From Paulownia fortunei (Eukaryota; Streptophyta; Magnoliopsida; Lamiales; Paulowniaceae), in contig CM033115.1 in assembly GCA_019321725.1 (NCBI GenBank), positions 6,582,673 to 6,646,672 of the forward strand: 64,000 bases of DNA. Direction: 5' to 3'. Shown here piece after piece: positions 34,045 to 44,924 of this stretch (positions are counted from its first letter, which is position 1; every line of letters starts with the position of its first letter). The position numbers and the translations under genes are program-made. Below the pieces are notes generated by a model. It searched no databases and was not told the origin of the DNA. It saw only the letters and a list, made by a program, of their open reading frames with translations.

Positions 34045-34908
34045 AATTGCCCCATACTTAACCCTTGCTTGTACCCAAGCAAGCCTAAAACAAACTTAAA
34101 CCCCTAAGTGGCCTATAGAGGACGAGTTATAGTCCCATGAAGGTTTTCAGTAGTGATACCCACAAACACCTATCTTCCAACTATTATTCTTATAAAGCAA
34201 CAAAGTAATATGGAAATGAAATCAAACAAGTGTTGAGTTTAACTCTTTGTTATTCAAAAGTTAATACATTTCCATAATAAGCATACTCAAGTGTGTGTGT
34301 AGATAGTTAATGTCAATAGTGACGAAACTATGCATGTTTCAAATAAGTGAATTCTAACCATCACCCAATCTCTAACAGAAAAGTTAAACATCATAGGCTC
34401 TTCATTTGTTGTAAATCTCCACTACACTAAATGCACCACAAGAAATTAAAAAATCTTCAACAAATGTTGTAATGGGGCCAAATGGTAGAGATGTAGCTAA
34501 AAACTAAAAGGATAGGATGCAATAAAGATTCTAAAAACTTCATGAAATTAGAGACATAGAGTTTATCGATGAAGATTTTTCAAACTCCATAAATTTCAAC
34601 ACTGGGGTCTATTGTTATTAAATTGAACCCCTCTTATTCATTTTGTAACATCTCATTTTTAGTTGCAACTTATAGCACTTTGCAATTTTTTTTCTATTTT
34701 TTTTATTTTTTTTTCTATTTTTTTAGAAGAGAAACTGCCCCATACTTATCTTCTATTCCAATCTGAATTTTTTTTGTAAGTTCATGTTGTTAATGGAATG
34801 TCTCTTAAACCCCAATCATTTTTAGAACAAGGGTTGGATAATAGTGTATTTAGGTTAGGTAAAAAGATATGGTTACAAAAAAATATATTTATTTATTGAA
34901 AGACTTGT
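34045..34908 (-). other. 3' untranslated remnant of the family D element
   Basis: Next to the polypurine tract lies non-coding sequence of the D element, cut at 34908 by the LTR of copy B. Its outer part (34640-34905) is repeated at about 46690-46890 in the same orientation, on the other side of copy B. Confidence 0.55.
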
Positions 34909-36229
34909 TGCGAAAATTCATGAACGCCAATGCACGTTATTGTATACAAGTAATAAAATGATGAGTAGATTATCATTCCCACGAGGACTATTAAATTACT
35001 AAATACCGAAATTTTTGTCAACACTAATTTTATTTGAACAAACAAAAGTGAGTGGCAATTAATACAAATGAATTTAAATTACTCTACAAAATGATTCGCA
35101 AAATCGAATAAAAATGAATATCAATGATTTTAAAGACCTAGGGTTATGATTTCATCATAATTAGTTTGAGTTGAATAATCTATCTCTTCAATTTCAACTT
35201 ATTTCTCAAGTGATAGTCGAGAATGCCTAAATTATCCATTAGCCTCTCCCAATGTCTAATGAAAATACCATCAATTGCTAACTCACTATATTCTTATGTG
35301 AATTACAACAATCAATAATTTATTTAGTTCTATGGATCTCCAACAAAACTACACAAACCATGAAAGTATATTCCTATCTCACATGCAATTTATGGTTCTC
35401 TACATCTAGAACTAGACACATATATCACCTCCTAGATCAATATAATTAACAAATCATTCAATTAGTGGCCAAATAATTGAAAGCATTAAAAACAATGTAG
35501 AAAACTCAACTTCATAGATAAATCAAGAATTGACTTGATAAAAATATTCAACACATCATAATTCGATTACATCACAACTCTAGAAATGGAAATTAGTTCA
35601 TGATGAAAATAAGAAATATCTTAACAATATTCATACATATATTCAAATGAAGAGATGAAAATAAAATCAAACTTTAAAGAGGATGAGATTTTTTTTCATT
35701 GTAGATATCTTTCTTCAAGCTTGGAAGAATTCGTCCATCTTCCCCAAAATTCTTTGTTCTTGTCTTGTTCTTCCTTTTTCACTCTCTTTTGCTTTCTCTT
35801 TTCTCTCAAAATCCTTCCTTTTTTATTTGGAGGCTCTTCGGATCTTAAAAATTTGATTGGGATGCCCTAAAGAGGACAAAAGGTCCATTTTACCCCCTTA
35901 AATCCATCTGGCAGCGCTTCACTGGAAAAAAAATTCATTTTTCAGTAGCTCCAGCGCCTAGGCGCTGTAGCTACTGTTCACAACCAAAAATTTATTATTA
36001 TTATTATTATTTTTATTTTTTATTTTTTATTTTATTTTATTTTTTATTTTTTTTGAACAAAATGTAAGATGAATTTAGATTTTTCATTCATCCAAGTGAC
36101 ATTTTTCTTTTATCTTCAAATCTGTAAAATAAATGCTAAAATCAATAATAAAAATCATAAAAATCTCAAAAACTAATTAAAACATTAAGCAAATGGTGCT
36201 CAATTAATAGGTATAATTTTCACTCATCA
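34909..36229 (-). repeat. 3' LTR of copy B
   Basis: It matches 43303-44922 in order and orientation over both ends and most of the lower 900 bp, for example AACAAGTAATAAAATGATGA-type, TAGGGTTATGATTTCA and AAGTGATAGTCGAGAAT. It is 300 bp shorter than the 5' LTR, mainly because the part above 35990 differs (here an ATT-rich run). Confidence 0.85.
35944..35975. repeat. 32-bp palindrome in the 3' LTR of copy B
   Basis: The arms AGTAGCT and AGCTACT flank a perfect 16-bp palindrome CAGCGCCTAGGCGCTG; only one position pair of the whole 32 bp does not match. The 5' LTR has related but degenerate words (AGCGCCTAGGTGCT, ACGCCTAGGCATTG) at about 44320-44356. Confidence 0.85.
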
Positions 36230-37013
36230 AGGCTCAAAGTAGTTCACTAGGGGGATGTTCTCTTAAAACATCATATGGGGAACAAGCTGATTTGGTAATG
36301 GTGCTAGAAAGCCTAATGCCTTAATCATTTTTCTAGTGGTGCACTATCAGTTGTTCGCCTCGATAGACCAAAAGTAAAAGTTCTAATAATCAACCCCTAC
36401 ATGTTGAAGATCCAAGTGATGATTAGAGCAATGGCATAAGAACTTTCTATTTTGACATGATTGTCTTCATACTGAATAACACAACTATTTGTGTAAAAAT
36501 TTTTGAGTATAATTATTGCAAAAATATATTAACCAAATAACAATATCAAAGTTCAAAACAACACTCATCATCAATCAAACCACATTATATTCATGCTTAA
36601 TTTTAATCATTGAATTTGAAGAACCTTTACGACTCAAAAGAATTAAAAAAATTGGTAATTCACAAATATTTGTTAAAAACTTCATGCAAAACAAATAACA
36701 ATGCATCTCAAGAGTGTTATAATTACCCTTTACTCCACCACCATTTTTCATGATTTCAACGGACCCATCAGAAAACACGCTTGATTTTTTATTTTTTATT
36801 TTTTTAAAATAAAATACTAGAAAAACACACATTGAACACATAAGTCATGATATCAACTATCCCTCCCCCAACCTAATCGAGACATTGTCACCAATGTAAA
36901 AAATAGATAGAAAAGTAGAGTTTGAAAGATATCACCTCAAGTGTGGCTAAAAAATAAAGTTGAAACAAAAAAAAAAAACACATACTATTAGATGAAAGCA
37001 TTGATAATAAGTA
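36230..37013 (-). other. 3' untranslated region of copy B with purine tract
   Basis: This is non-coding sequence between the LOG stop and the 3' LTR. On the minus strand GGTTGGGGGAGGGATAG lies at 36873-36857, and the matching place in copy A (26824-26842) is also purine-rich. Directly before the LTR (36230-36260) there is no good purine tract, so the internal one may be the real or an older primer for plus-strand synthesis. Confidence 0.5.
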
Positions 37014-37655
37014 TCATAAACTGAGAGTCAAATTCAATTTACATTTTCGACCATTATTTCTCCACATTGGCCAAGGCTGGATCAAGTTTTGGCACATATG
37101 TTAGAAGTTAATCAATCAACTGGTCAGGTGTCGGAGCAAAAATGAGGATTATTCTCGTAGATGGTAAAATAAAACCTTTTTTCGCACCATGATCTACAAA
37201 AGATAGCAAACTATCATAAAAACCATTAACATAAAGAATATCTATAGGTTTTTGGTGAATGTTGAGTTGTGCCCAAGAGACAACTTGGAATAATTCCTCC
37301 AGTGTACCAAAACCACCCGGTAGAATGTTGAATACATATACATTGTTTAACACGTTAGGCATTCTATCCTAAATATGTGACACTTTTAGCTCATCTCCAA
37401 TGATCATACCTATGATATTCTATACTGTTAAATATTTTGAGATAATTCCAAAACTTTGACTCCTCCTGCATAAGCAGAAATAACAACACTCCCCATTAAC
37501 TCTAAATTGCCTCCCCCATCCACTAAATGAATTTTTCTTTCTGCTAAAGTTCTACCAAGGTTATTGGCTGCCCTTATAAACTCACCATTTTTTCGTAGAT
37601 TGAATCCACAAAAAACACAAATGTAATTGAATTTACGAGTCGAAGAAACTTCTAT
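37014..37655 (-). pseudogene. LOG-like: LOG-like cytokinin-activating enzyme copy, intron-free, copy B
   Basis: Reading down from 37655, the start codon is ATA instead of ATG, then EVSSTRKFNYICVFCGFN, RKNGEFIRAANNLGRTLAER and KIHLVDGGGNLELMGSV. Next are GGVKVLE, IIGDELKVSHI and the catalytic-site motif PGGFGTLEELFQVVSWAQLN (37326-37267), which is intact for PGGxGTxxE. QKPIDILYVNGFYDSLLSFV, TPDQLID, YVPKLDPALANVE and the C-terminus KLNLTLSL follow, to TGA at 37016-37014. Stops (after YLTV, SHI and QLID), at least one frame change near the end and GGGSLG altered to GGGNLE make it inactive. All parts of a LOG protein are in one unbroken stretch, so introns are absent. It lies inside the element. 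Confidence 0.88.
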
Positions 37656-37734
37656 TTTTTTTCTTTTTTAAAATAAGTTGTGTAAAAATAGAGTGAGTAG
37701 GTAATATTTATTAAGGTGTTAATAGGGAATGCAT

Positions 37735-38345
37735 TTATTGCATGTCTTTTTCTTTTATGTCCAATAATAGCTTAAACACCCTTTGTGGGTCGAGAATATG
37801 CTTCCTATCTAGTTTTCTTATAAATTGGCAAACAAGATCTTTTAATGTCATATTCTCAAAACTATAAAGCTCATATTTATTTTAAAAATGATCCCATAAA
37901 TCAAGTATTGTACATTGTACCAATTCACATGAATGCGTCTCAAGATAATGAATTTAGATAATGTGATCTAAGGACTCCTTACTCAGTTCATCCATAATGA
38001 ATTTAAGTTTATCTCCTCAATTTTTTGAGACCATTCCTAAAGAACGACACTTTATATTACAAGTCCACCTAGCACAATTGTGATAAACTTTTATTTTCTT
38101 CGCCCTTCGATTTTTGGATATGAGCTTTTACCAAAACCAGGCATGTATCTGGTAAGCAAATCTGAAAAATCATGTGAAAACTCACTTGCTCTTACATTTG
38201 CTTCAATTATCCATCGTATGTTTTCCGGGACGCCCTTGTGCATAATCATCCTCAATCTTTCAATCCTGATTTTATAAATATTTAAAATTTCATTTTTAGG
38301 AAGAAAAGGAAATCGCTTCTTGAGAGTTAGAAAAATATCACCCAT
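37735..38345 (-). pseudogene. ORF X of the LOG-carrying Athila-like element, copy B
   Basis: From ATG 38345 the frame is open for about 84 codons: MGDIFLTLKKRFPFLPKNEI, YKIRIERLRMIMHKGVPENI, RWIIEANVRASEFSHDFSD and LLTRYMPGFGKSS. After frame changes it continues KVSFFRN, FIMDELSKESLDH, then VCQFIRKLDRKHILDPQ, VFKLLLDIKEKDMQ and TAA at 37737-37735. That gives about 203 codons. The basic N-terminal half and the helical, hydrophobic C-terminal half are shared with copy A (25234-25789). No family is recognised. It ends only 80 bp before the LOG copy, so both could once have been on one subgenomic message. Confidence 0.6.
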
Positions 38346-38546
38346 TTTGAAAAGAATAAGAAAAGAGAATGAGAAAAACAGAGAAAATTTATACAAAAAT
38401 TTCAGTTGTTTGAGAAACTGACAAGTCCGACTTTAATAGTCACGGAGTACTGTTATCTACTACTTAATCGGGAAAAGAAAAAAATATAAAATAAAAAAAT
38501 TCAAAACAATTAAAATCAAAGAAAATGAGTATGTAGATATACAACA

Positions 38547-41500
38547 CTAATCATAATAAGGGTTAGAAAGAAAGAAAAATTCTCTTATGAGTAGATATCC
38601 ATTTACTTTTAATATGTTACCATTTTTAGGATTTTCAATGTCAATCAGCCCATAAGGATATACTTTTTTTACAGCAAAAGGATCACTCCACCTTGATCTC
38701 AATTTTCCAAGAAACAAATGCAATCGAAAATTATAAAGTAAAACATTTTGACCAACCTCAAATATTTTTCTTGAAATTTTTATTATCATAAAAATATTTG
38801 ATTCTTGCTTTATAAATTTTAGAATTCTCATATGCATCATTTCTCAATTCTTGAAGTTCATTGATTTGCAATTTGCATAATTTTGAAGTTTCATCAACGT
38901 TGAAGTTAAATATTTTGATTGTCCAATAAACTTTATATTCAAGTTCAGTCGGTAAATAACAAGGTTTTTCATAAACTATCCTATAAAGAGACATGCCTAA
39001 TGATGTTTTGAAAGCAGTTCTATATGCCCGAAGTGTATTGGTAAGTCTAAAAGACCAATATTTACAATTTGGGTTAACTATTTTTTCCAAAATTTATTTT
39101 ATATCCCTGTTTATAAGTTCAACTTGTCCATTTGTTTGAGGGTGATAAGGGGTTGCAACTTTATATATAATTCCATATTTCCTCATTAAAGTTCCAAAAA
39201 CTTTGTTACAAAAATGTTTTCCCCCATCACTGATAATAGATTGAGGAATTCCAAATCGACTTAAAATATTTTCTTTCAAAAAATTTATTACTATTTTGTG
39301 ATCATTGTTTCGATAAGGAATTGCCTCAATCTATTTTGAAACATAATCTATGACAACTAATATGTAAACAAAATCAAATGATAATGGAAATGGTCCCATA
39401 AAATCAATACCCCAACAATCAAAAATTTCAATCACTATGATAGGGTGTAGGGGCATCATATTTCACTTTGAAATGGACCCTAACTTTGGATAATTTTCAC
39501 AACTTTTGTAGAAAGTGTAAGTGTCTTTGAAAATAGTTGACTAATAAAATTCATATTGCAAGATTTTTGCATTAGTTTTCTTTGCTGAAAAGTGACCACC
39601 ACATGCTTCTAAATGACAAAATTTGACAATATTACCTATTTCATTATCAGGCACACATTTTTGAAAGATTTGATCTGAACAGTATTTGAATAGGTATGGA
39701 TCATCCCATTAAAAAAAATTCACCTCAGTCAAAAACTTATTTTTGTCTTGAGAGTTCCAATGCGATGACATCTTTCCTGTCACAAGAAAATTAACAATGT
39801 CAGAAAACCAAGGTAAAATAGAAACATTAAATAGTTGTTTATCAGGGAAAGTGTTATTAATAGGTGTGGTTTGAAACGAGTCATCACAAGCAAGTCTCGA
39901 CAAATGATCAGCCACCACATTATCTACTCTTTTCTTATCTCGAATCGTAATATTAAATTCTTGAAGTAAGAGAATCTACCTAATCAGTCTTAGTTTGACA
40001 TCTTTTTTTGATAAAAGATATTTTAAACCTACATGATCACTGAAAACAACAACTGGTGAGCCAAGAAAATAAGATCAAAATTTGTCCAATACAAAAACTA
40101 CAACACGTAATTCTTTTTCAGTTGTTGCATAATTCAATGGAGCACTATTTAAAGTTTTACTTGCATAGTAAGTAACATATAGTTTCTTATCTTTTCTTTT
40201 TCCCAAGACAGCTCTAACAACATAATCACTAGCATCACACATTATTTCAAAAGGTAAAGTCCAATTTAGAGGCTGCATGATTAGAGCAGATGTAAGCATG
40301 CTTTTAAGTTTAACAAAAGCATTTTCACAAATTTTTGTCTATTCAAAAATAGTGTCTTTTGTTAGAAGATTACACAAAGGTTTAGATATTATACTAAAAT
40401 CCTTGATAAATCTTCTATAAAAACCAGCATGTCCTAAAAATGATCTAACCTCCTTCACAGTCTTTCGTGTTGGCAAATTGGTAATTAACTCAATTTTAGA
40501 TTTGTCAACCTCAATACTTTTTGATGAAATAATGTGTCCAAGAACAATACTAGTTATTACTATGAAATGACATTCCTCCCAATTGAGCACAAGATTCTTT
40601 TCTTCACACTTGATCAAAATATTTTCTAAATTAAATAGGCAATCATCAAATGAATGACCAAAAATAGAAAAATTATCCATGAAAACTTCAAGAAAACGTT
40701 CAACGATGTCATTAAAAATACTAAGCATGCATCGCTGGAATGTAGTTGGTGTATTATATAATACAAAAGGCATCCTCTAATATGTAAAAGTACCAAAAGG
40801 ACATATAAAAGTTATTTTCTCTTGATTTTCAAGTACAATTGCAATTTGATTATACCCAAAATATCCATCTAAAAAGCAATAAAATTCATATCTCGCAACT
40901 CTTTCTAAAATTTGATCCATGAAAGGTAATGGAAAATGATCTTTTCTAGTAACTAAGTTGACTTTCCTATAGTCTATGCACATTTGTCAACTAGTAACAG
41001 TCTTAGTTGGAATTAATTCATCATTCTCATTTTTTACTATAGTAACTCTAGATTTCTTAGGTACAACTTGAGTAGGATTTAACCATTTGCTATATGAAAT
41101 AAGATAAATGATTCCATTATCTAAGAGTTTAATGACTTCATTTCTCACTACTTCTTTCATATTAGAATTTGACCTTCGTTGCATCTCTATGGAAGGTTTA
41201 ATATTTTTCTCTAGATAGGTGTTATAAGTGCAAATTAAAGGACTAATACCTTTAATATCATCAATGGTCCATCCTAAAGTATTTTTATACATTTTTAGAG
41301 TTTTGATCAACTTACCTTCTTTGGATGCATCAAGATTGGAACAAATTATTATTGAAAAAGTCTTATTCTTACCCAAGAAAACGCATTTCAAATCAATTGT
41401 CAAAGGTTTCAAATTAGTCATGGGAGCTTTAATACTTGATGGAACATATTATACTATTGATGATAAAAATTCAGAGAGAGTATTAGAGTGTGTCTTTTTA

Positions 41501-42110
41501 CAAATACTTTAACTTTCAAAATAAGTCTCCAAAGAATCTGAAGAGTTAGTGGTAGTAAAGTATTTATGAACAAGTTCCCCAATTGAATCCACTTTGTGTA
41601 CTTCGATATCTTTTGAAGGTTGTTTACAAATATTAAACACATTTAGTTCCAAAGTCATATTTTCAAATGATAACTTCAAAATACTATTTCTACAATTGAT
41701 CAAAGCATTTGAAGTTACAAGGAAAAAACGACCCAAAATGATAGGAATTTGTGTATATGTTTGTACAATCGGCTCTGTATCCAAAATAATAAAATCAACT
41801 AGAAAGTAAAACTTATTAATTTATACCAATACATCTTCTACTACTCCCTTTGGAACTTTGATCGAACGGTCAGCTAGTTAGAGTATAATAGAAGTTGTTT
41901 TAAGTTCTTCCGAACCTAACTATTCATAAACTGAGAAAGGTAGAAGATTTACACTAGCACCAAGATCAAGCAAAGTACGCTCTATTCTAGTGTTTCCTAT
42001 GATACATGAAATGGTTGGATAACCTGGATTTTTGTACTTGGGTGGACTGAATTGTTGAATGATTGAACTAATATTTTCTGTTAAAAATTGTTTCTTTTGT
42101 ACATGATGTT
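38547..42110 (-). pseudogene. Athila-like pol (protease, RT, RNase H, integrase), copy B
   Basis: The protease active site reads LLDLGASVNLLPFSVY at about 41973-41930 and continues with ILGRFFLVTSNALINCRNS (41730-41674). RT starts in 41421-40987. MCIDYRKVNLVTRKDHFPLP follows at 40983, with FLDGYFGYNQI. The second catalytic box is FMDNFSIFG at 40684-40658, where FMDD is expected; the last Asp is Asn. TRKTVKEVRSFLGHAGFYRR comes next. RNase H starts CDASDYVVRAVLGKRKDKK (40240). Integrase has the zinc-binding remnant near 39600-39480, then GIPQSIISDGGKHFCNKVFG and ATPYHPQTNGQVELINRDIK (to 39094), TSLGMSLYRIVYEKPCYLPT, and ends [17 protein letters not shown] at 38547. Several in-frame stops separate the blocks. 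Confidence 0.9.
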
Positions 42111-42464
42111 TTCTTTTGATTGTTTTGTCAAAAATTCAGCATAAGGTGGAACTTGCTTGATTGCATCCAACAATGGAATACTAATCTTGACTTGTTTAAA
42201 ACTTTTAGCTATTGAGTTCAATTTTTAAGTTGCTTGCAATCTTTGAGAAAAGGGTGCTGGAGGTAAATATTTTTCTTTTTCATCATTTTCACACTTACCT
42301 TCTTCAAACTTACCTTCATCGTCAAGACTATTTCCATTCTTCATTTCTGGAGGTGGATTAGAAACTTTCTCCTTGGGATTAATAGTCTTATTAATAACTT
42401 TTTCATTCTGAAGAGTTGTGTAATACCCGAGTCTCATACTACTCACCTGGCCAATATAGTTCAT

Positions 42465-42564
42465 NNNNNNNNNNNNNNNNNNNNNNNNNNNNNNNNNNNN
42501 NNNNNNNNNNNNNNNNNNNNNNNNNNNNNNNNNNNNNNNNNNNNNNNNNNNNNNNNNNNNNNNN
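42465..42564. other. Assembly gap of exactly 100 N
   Basis: One hundred N stand inside the gag remnant of copy B. A round number is usually a placeholder for unknown size, so distances across it are not reliable. Confidence 1.
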
Positions 42565-42772
42565 TGTTAATCGAGCCATTGCTTCACCAAGAAAAATCCT
42601 CTCTTGTGATGGATTACTAGGTTCAACTCGCAACAAGATTTGATCGGTAGTACGTTTGAATTGAGTTAATACTTCTTCTCTAATGGTGAGTAACTAGGTG
42701 CATGCCACATCATATTCTCATCATTTCTCCATGAAGCATTAGAATGATTTGTCCATCCTTGATAAGTGTTGG

Positions 42773-42839
42773 AGAAAGGATAATTTTGCAGCTGGTTGTA
42801 ATTCCACCCATGAAGAAAGGATAATTTTGCAGCTGGTTG
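42773..42839. repeat. 41-bp-period tandem duplication in gag of copy B
   Basis: The 26-bp word starting AGAAAGGATAATTTTGCAGC at 42773 recurs exactly at 42814. A period of 41 bp is not a multiple of three, so it shifts the gag frame. Confidence 0.9.
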
Positions 42840-43275
42840 ATTTAGCATGCTCGACGTATGGTGGTGCTAATTAATTGCTCTCTTGGTATTGTGTTCTTGC
42901 ATGAAAACCACCATATGACTCACATGCGTTGAATGATGAATGAATAATATTTGCTGTAATAAATTTCTCCACCTGTTTAGAAAGGATTTCAACCTAAGCA
43001 GCTAATGCATTAATGGCATATTCTCGATTAATTCCGAAGGCCTGAGTTGAAGCTTGATTTGTCATATCATATTCACTTGGGCAATAGTATGAATTAGATG
43101 CAGTCTCATTTACCACTTTTTGCTCATTTCGATACACATAAGAAAATACCTATGATTATAAACAAGGACACACTCAAATGATAAAAGAAAAATAAAAATA
43201 AGAAAAAAATATATACAAGAAAATTTTAAATTAAAATCAGAGTTATTTGGTATTGATATTAACAAAACAAAACAA

Positions 43276-43293
43276 TCCCCAACAACGACGTCA
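43276..43293 (-). other. Primer binding site of copy B (tRNA-Asp type)
   Basis: The minus strand reads TGACGTCGTTGTTGGGGA, nine bases below the 5' LTR end. The complement of plant tRNA-Asp 3' end is TGGCGCCGTTGCCGGGGA, so fifteen of eighteen positions agree. This primer is usual for Athila/Tat elements. Confidence 0.8.
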
Positions 43294-43302
43294 AAAACTT
43301 AT

Positions 43303-44922
43303 TGCAGATTTTATTGAATGCAAGTGCATGTTGTCATTAACAAGTAATAAAATGATGAGTAGAGTATCGTTTTCATGAGGATTGTGGAATTATTAATTAT
43401 CAAAATTTTGTTAACTCTAATTTTATTTGAATAAACAAAAGTAAGTGTTGATTTTTATGATTACAAACTAAATCTAACTAGACTAAATAAATAATCAAAA
43501 TCAACTAATGATGAAATTCAATAACTTAAAAGTCTAGGGTTATGATTTCACCATAATTAATTTGAATTAAATAATTTATCTCAATAATTTTAATTTATTC
43601 CCAAGTGATAGTCGAGAATCCCTAAATTATCCACTAGCCTTTCACAAGGTCTAATAAAAATATCATCTATTGCTAACCCACTATATTCTTATGTGAATTA
43701 CAACAAGCAACAATTCATTAAGTTTTATGGATCTCCAACAAACCTACACAAATTATGTAAGTATATTCCTATCTCATATGTAATTTATGATTTTCTACAT
43801 ACAGAACTAGACACATATATCACCACCTGAGTCAATATGATTAACAAATCATTCAATTAGTGGCCAAGTAATTGAAAATATTAAGAACAATGTAGAAAAC
43901 TCAACTTGAAGATAAATCGAGAATCGAATTGATACTAAAATTTTCAAAACATCATAATTAGATTACATCACAATCCTAAAAAAATAAATTAGTTCATGAT
44001 GGTAAAAATGAATAACAACTTAATAATATTCATGAACATAATTAATAAGAGAAAGAGGAAAATGAAATAAATTTTGAAAGTAGGATGAGTTTTTTCCCCT
44101 TGTAGTTATCTTCTTCTCAACTTTTGGAAAAAATTTCTCATCTTTTTCTCTTCTTCCTTCTTCTTTCTTGGCTTATTTTATCTTCTCTCCCCCTCTAAAA
44201 ATCTGAAATTGAGGCTCTTAGGGTCTTAAAAATCAGATGGAGATGCCCTAAAGAGGGCAAAATGATAATTTTTCCCTTAGTTGTCCACTGAACAGTGCCT
44301 AGCCATTCTGTCTAAAGCAGCGCCTAGGTGCTATAAGGCAACGCCTAGGCATTGCACTTGCTGCCTAAAATCCATGTCTGCAGCGTCTATGACCTTTTTC
44401 AACCGAATTTTCACCATTTTCAACGCCAAAATAGCGTTTAGTATCTTTATATAAATTGTAGCACTATGTTGTATCTTTCTATATCTTCATGAAGCAACTC
44501 AAAATGACATATGTGGAGGTAGTTATGCCTAAAATACCAATATATGTCATACCAAAACTTTTCAATCAAGTGCAGACTATTTAGTCCGATTTTTCTCATT
44601 GAAATAGAAAGAATTAGATTTTATGGTAAACATAAAACTTATATATCTATCTCTTGGATTTCCAATGGTTTAAGAAACAAGTCAAAATGATATTATAGAA
44701 AAAATGTTATGATTGAAATATTAACACTGCCCTCAATAACACCAAAAGGCGGATTATTCTAAATTTTAACAAAGTTTTATATTTCTTTCCAATTTCTTCT
44801 CATTTTGCTATTACATACAATATTTCAAACTAAACGCATAAAAAATAACATAAATACTCAAAAACTAATCAAAAAGTTAAAGTAAATGATACTCAATTAA
44901 TGGGTATAAAATCCACTCATCA
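43303..44922 (-). repeat. 5' LTR of copy B
   Basis: It begins TGATGAGTGGATTTTATACC on the minus strand (44922) and ends TCTGCA at 43303, next to the primer site. It is 1620 bp, against 1321 bp for the 3' LTR. The additional sequence lies at about 44400-44830. The divergence of the two LTRs shows an old insertion or exchange with another copy. Confidence 0.85.
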
Positions 44923-44924
44923 GG

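Larger units (their letters stand above)
42225..43142 (-). pseudogene. Gag remnant of copy B (C-terminal half)
   Basis: The first readable part is SKQKVVNETASNSYYCPSEY from about 43125, then FGINREYAINALAA and VEILSKQVEKFITANIIH. PFSNTYQGWTNHSNASWRN near 42770-42715 is the Asn/Trp-rich block typical of Athila gag. After the assembly gap come IGQVSSMRLGYYTTLQNEK and PPAPFSQRL, and the C-terminal FKQVKISIPLLDAIKQVPPY runs on near 42200-42140, a conserved stretch in this group. The N-terminal capsid-like gag domain is absent: only about 130 bp lie between the primer site and this part. A 41-bp tandem duplication and stops break the frame. Confidence 0.7.
34909..44922 (-). mobile_element. Athila-like Gypsy element, copy B, LTR to LTR, with LOG cargo
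   Basis: Direct LTRs lie at 34909-36229 (3') and 43303-44922 (5'), both starting TGATGAGTG on the minus strand. A primer site of the tRNA-Asp type lies at 43293-43276. Then come gag remnant, protease, RT, RNase H and integrase (to 38547), ORF X (38345-37735) and a LOG copy (37655-37014). The order gag-pol and the Asp primer fit the Athila/Tat group of plant Gypsy. Extra genes between pol and 3' LTR occupy the place of the env-like ORF. No matching 5-bp target duplication is seen (CTTGT on the left, GGCGT on the right). The N-terminal half of gag is missing, so this copy could not move by itself. Confidence 0.85.
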
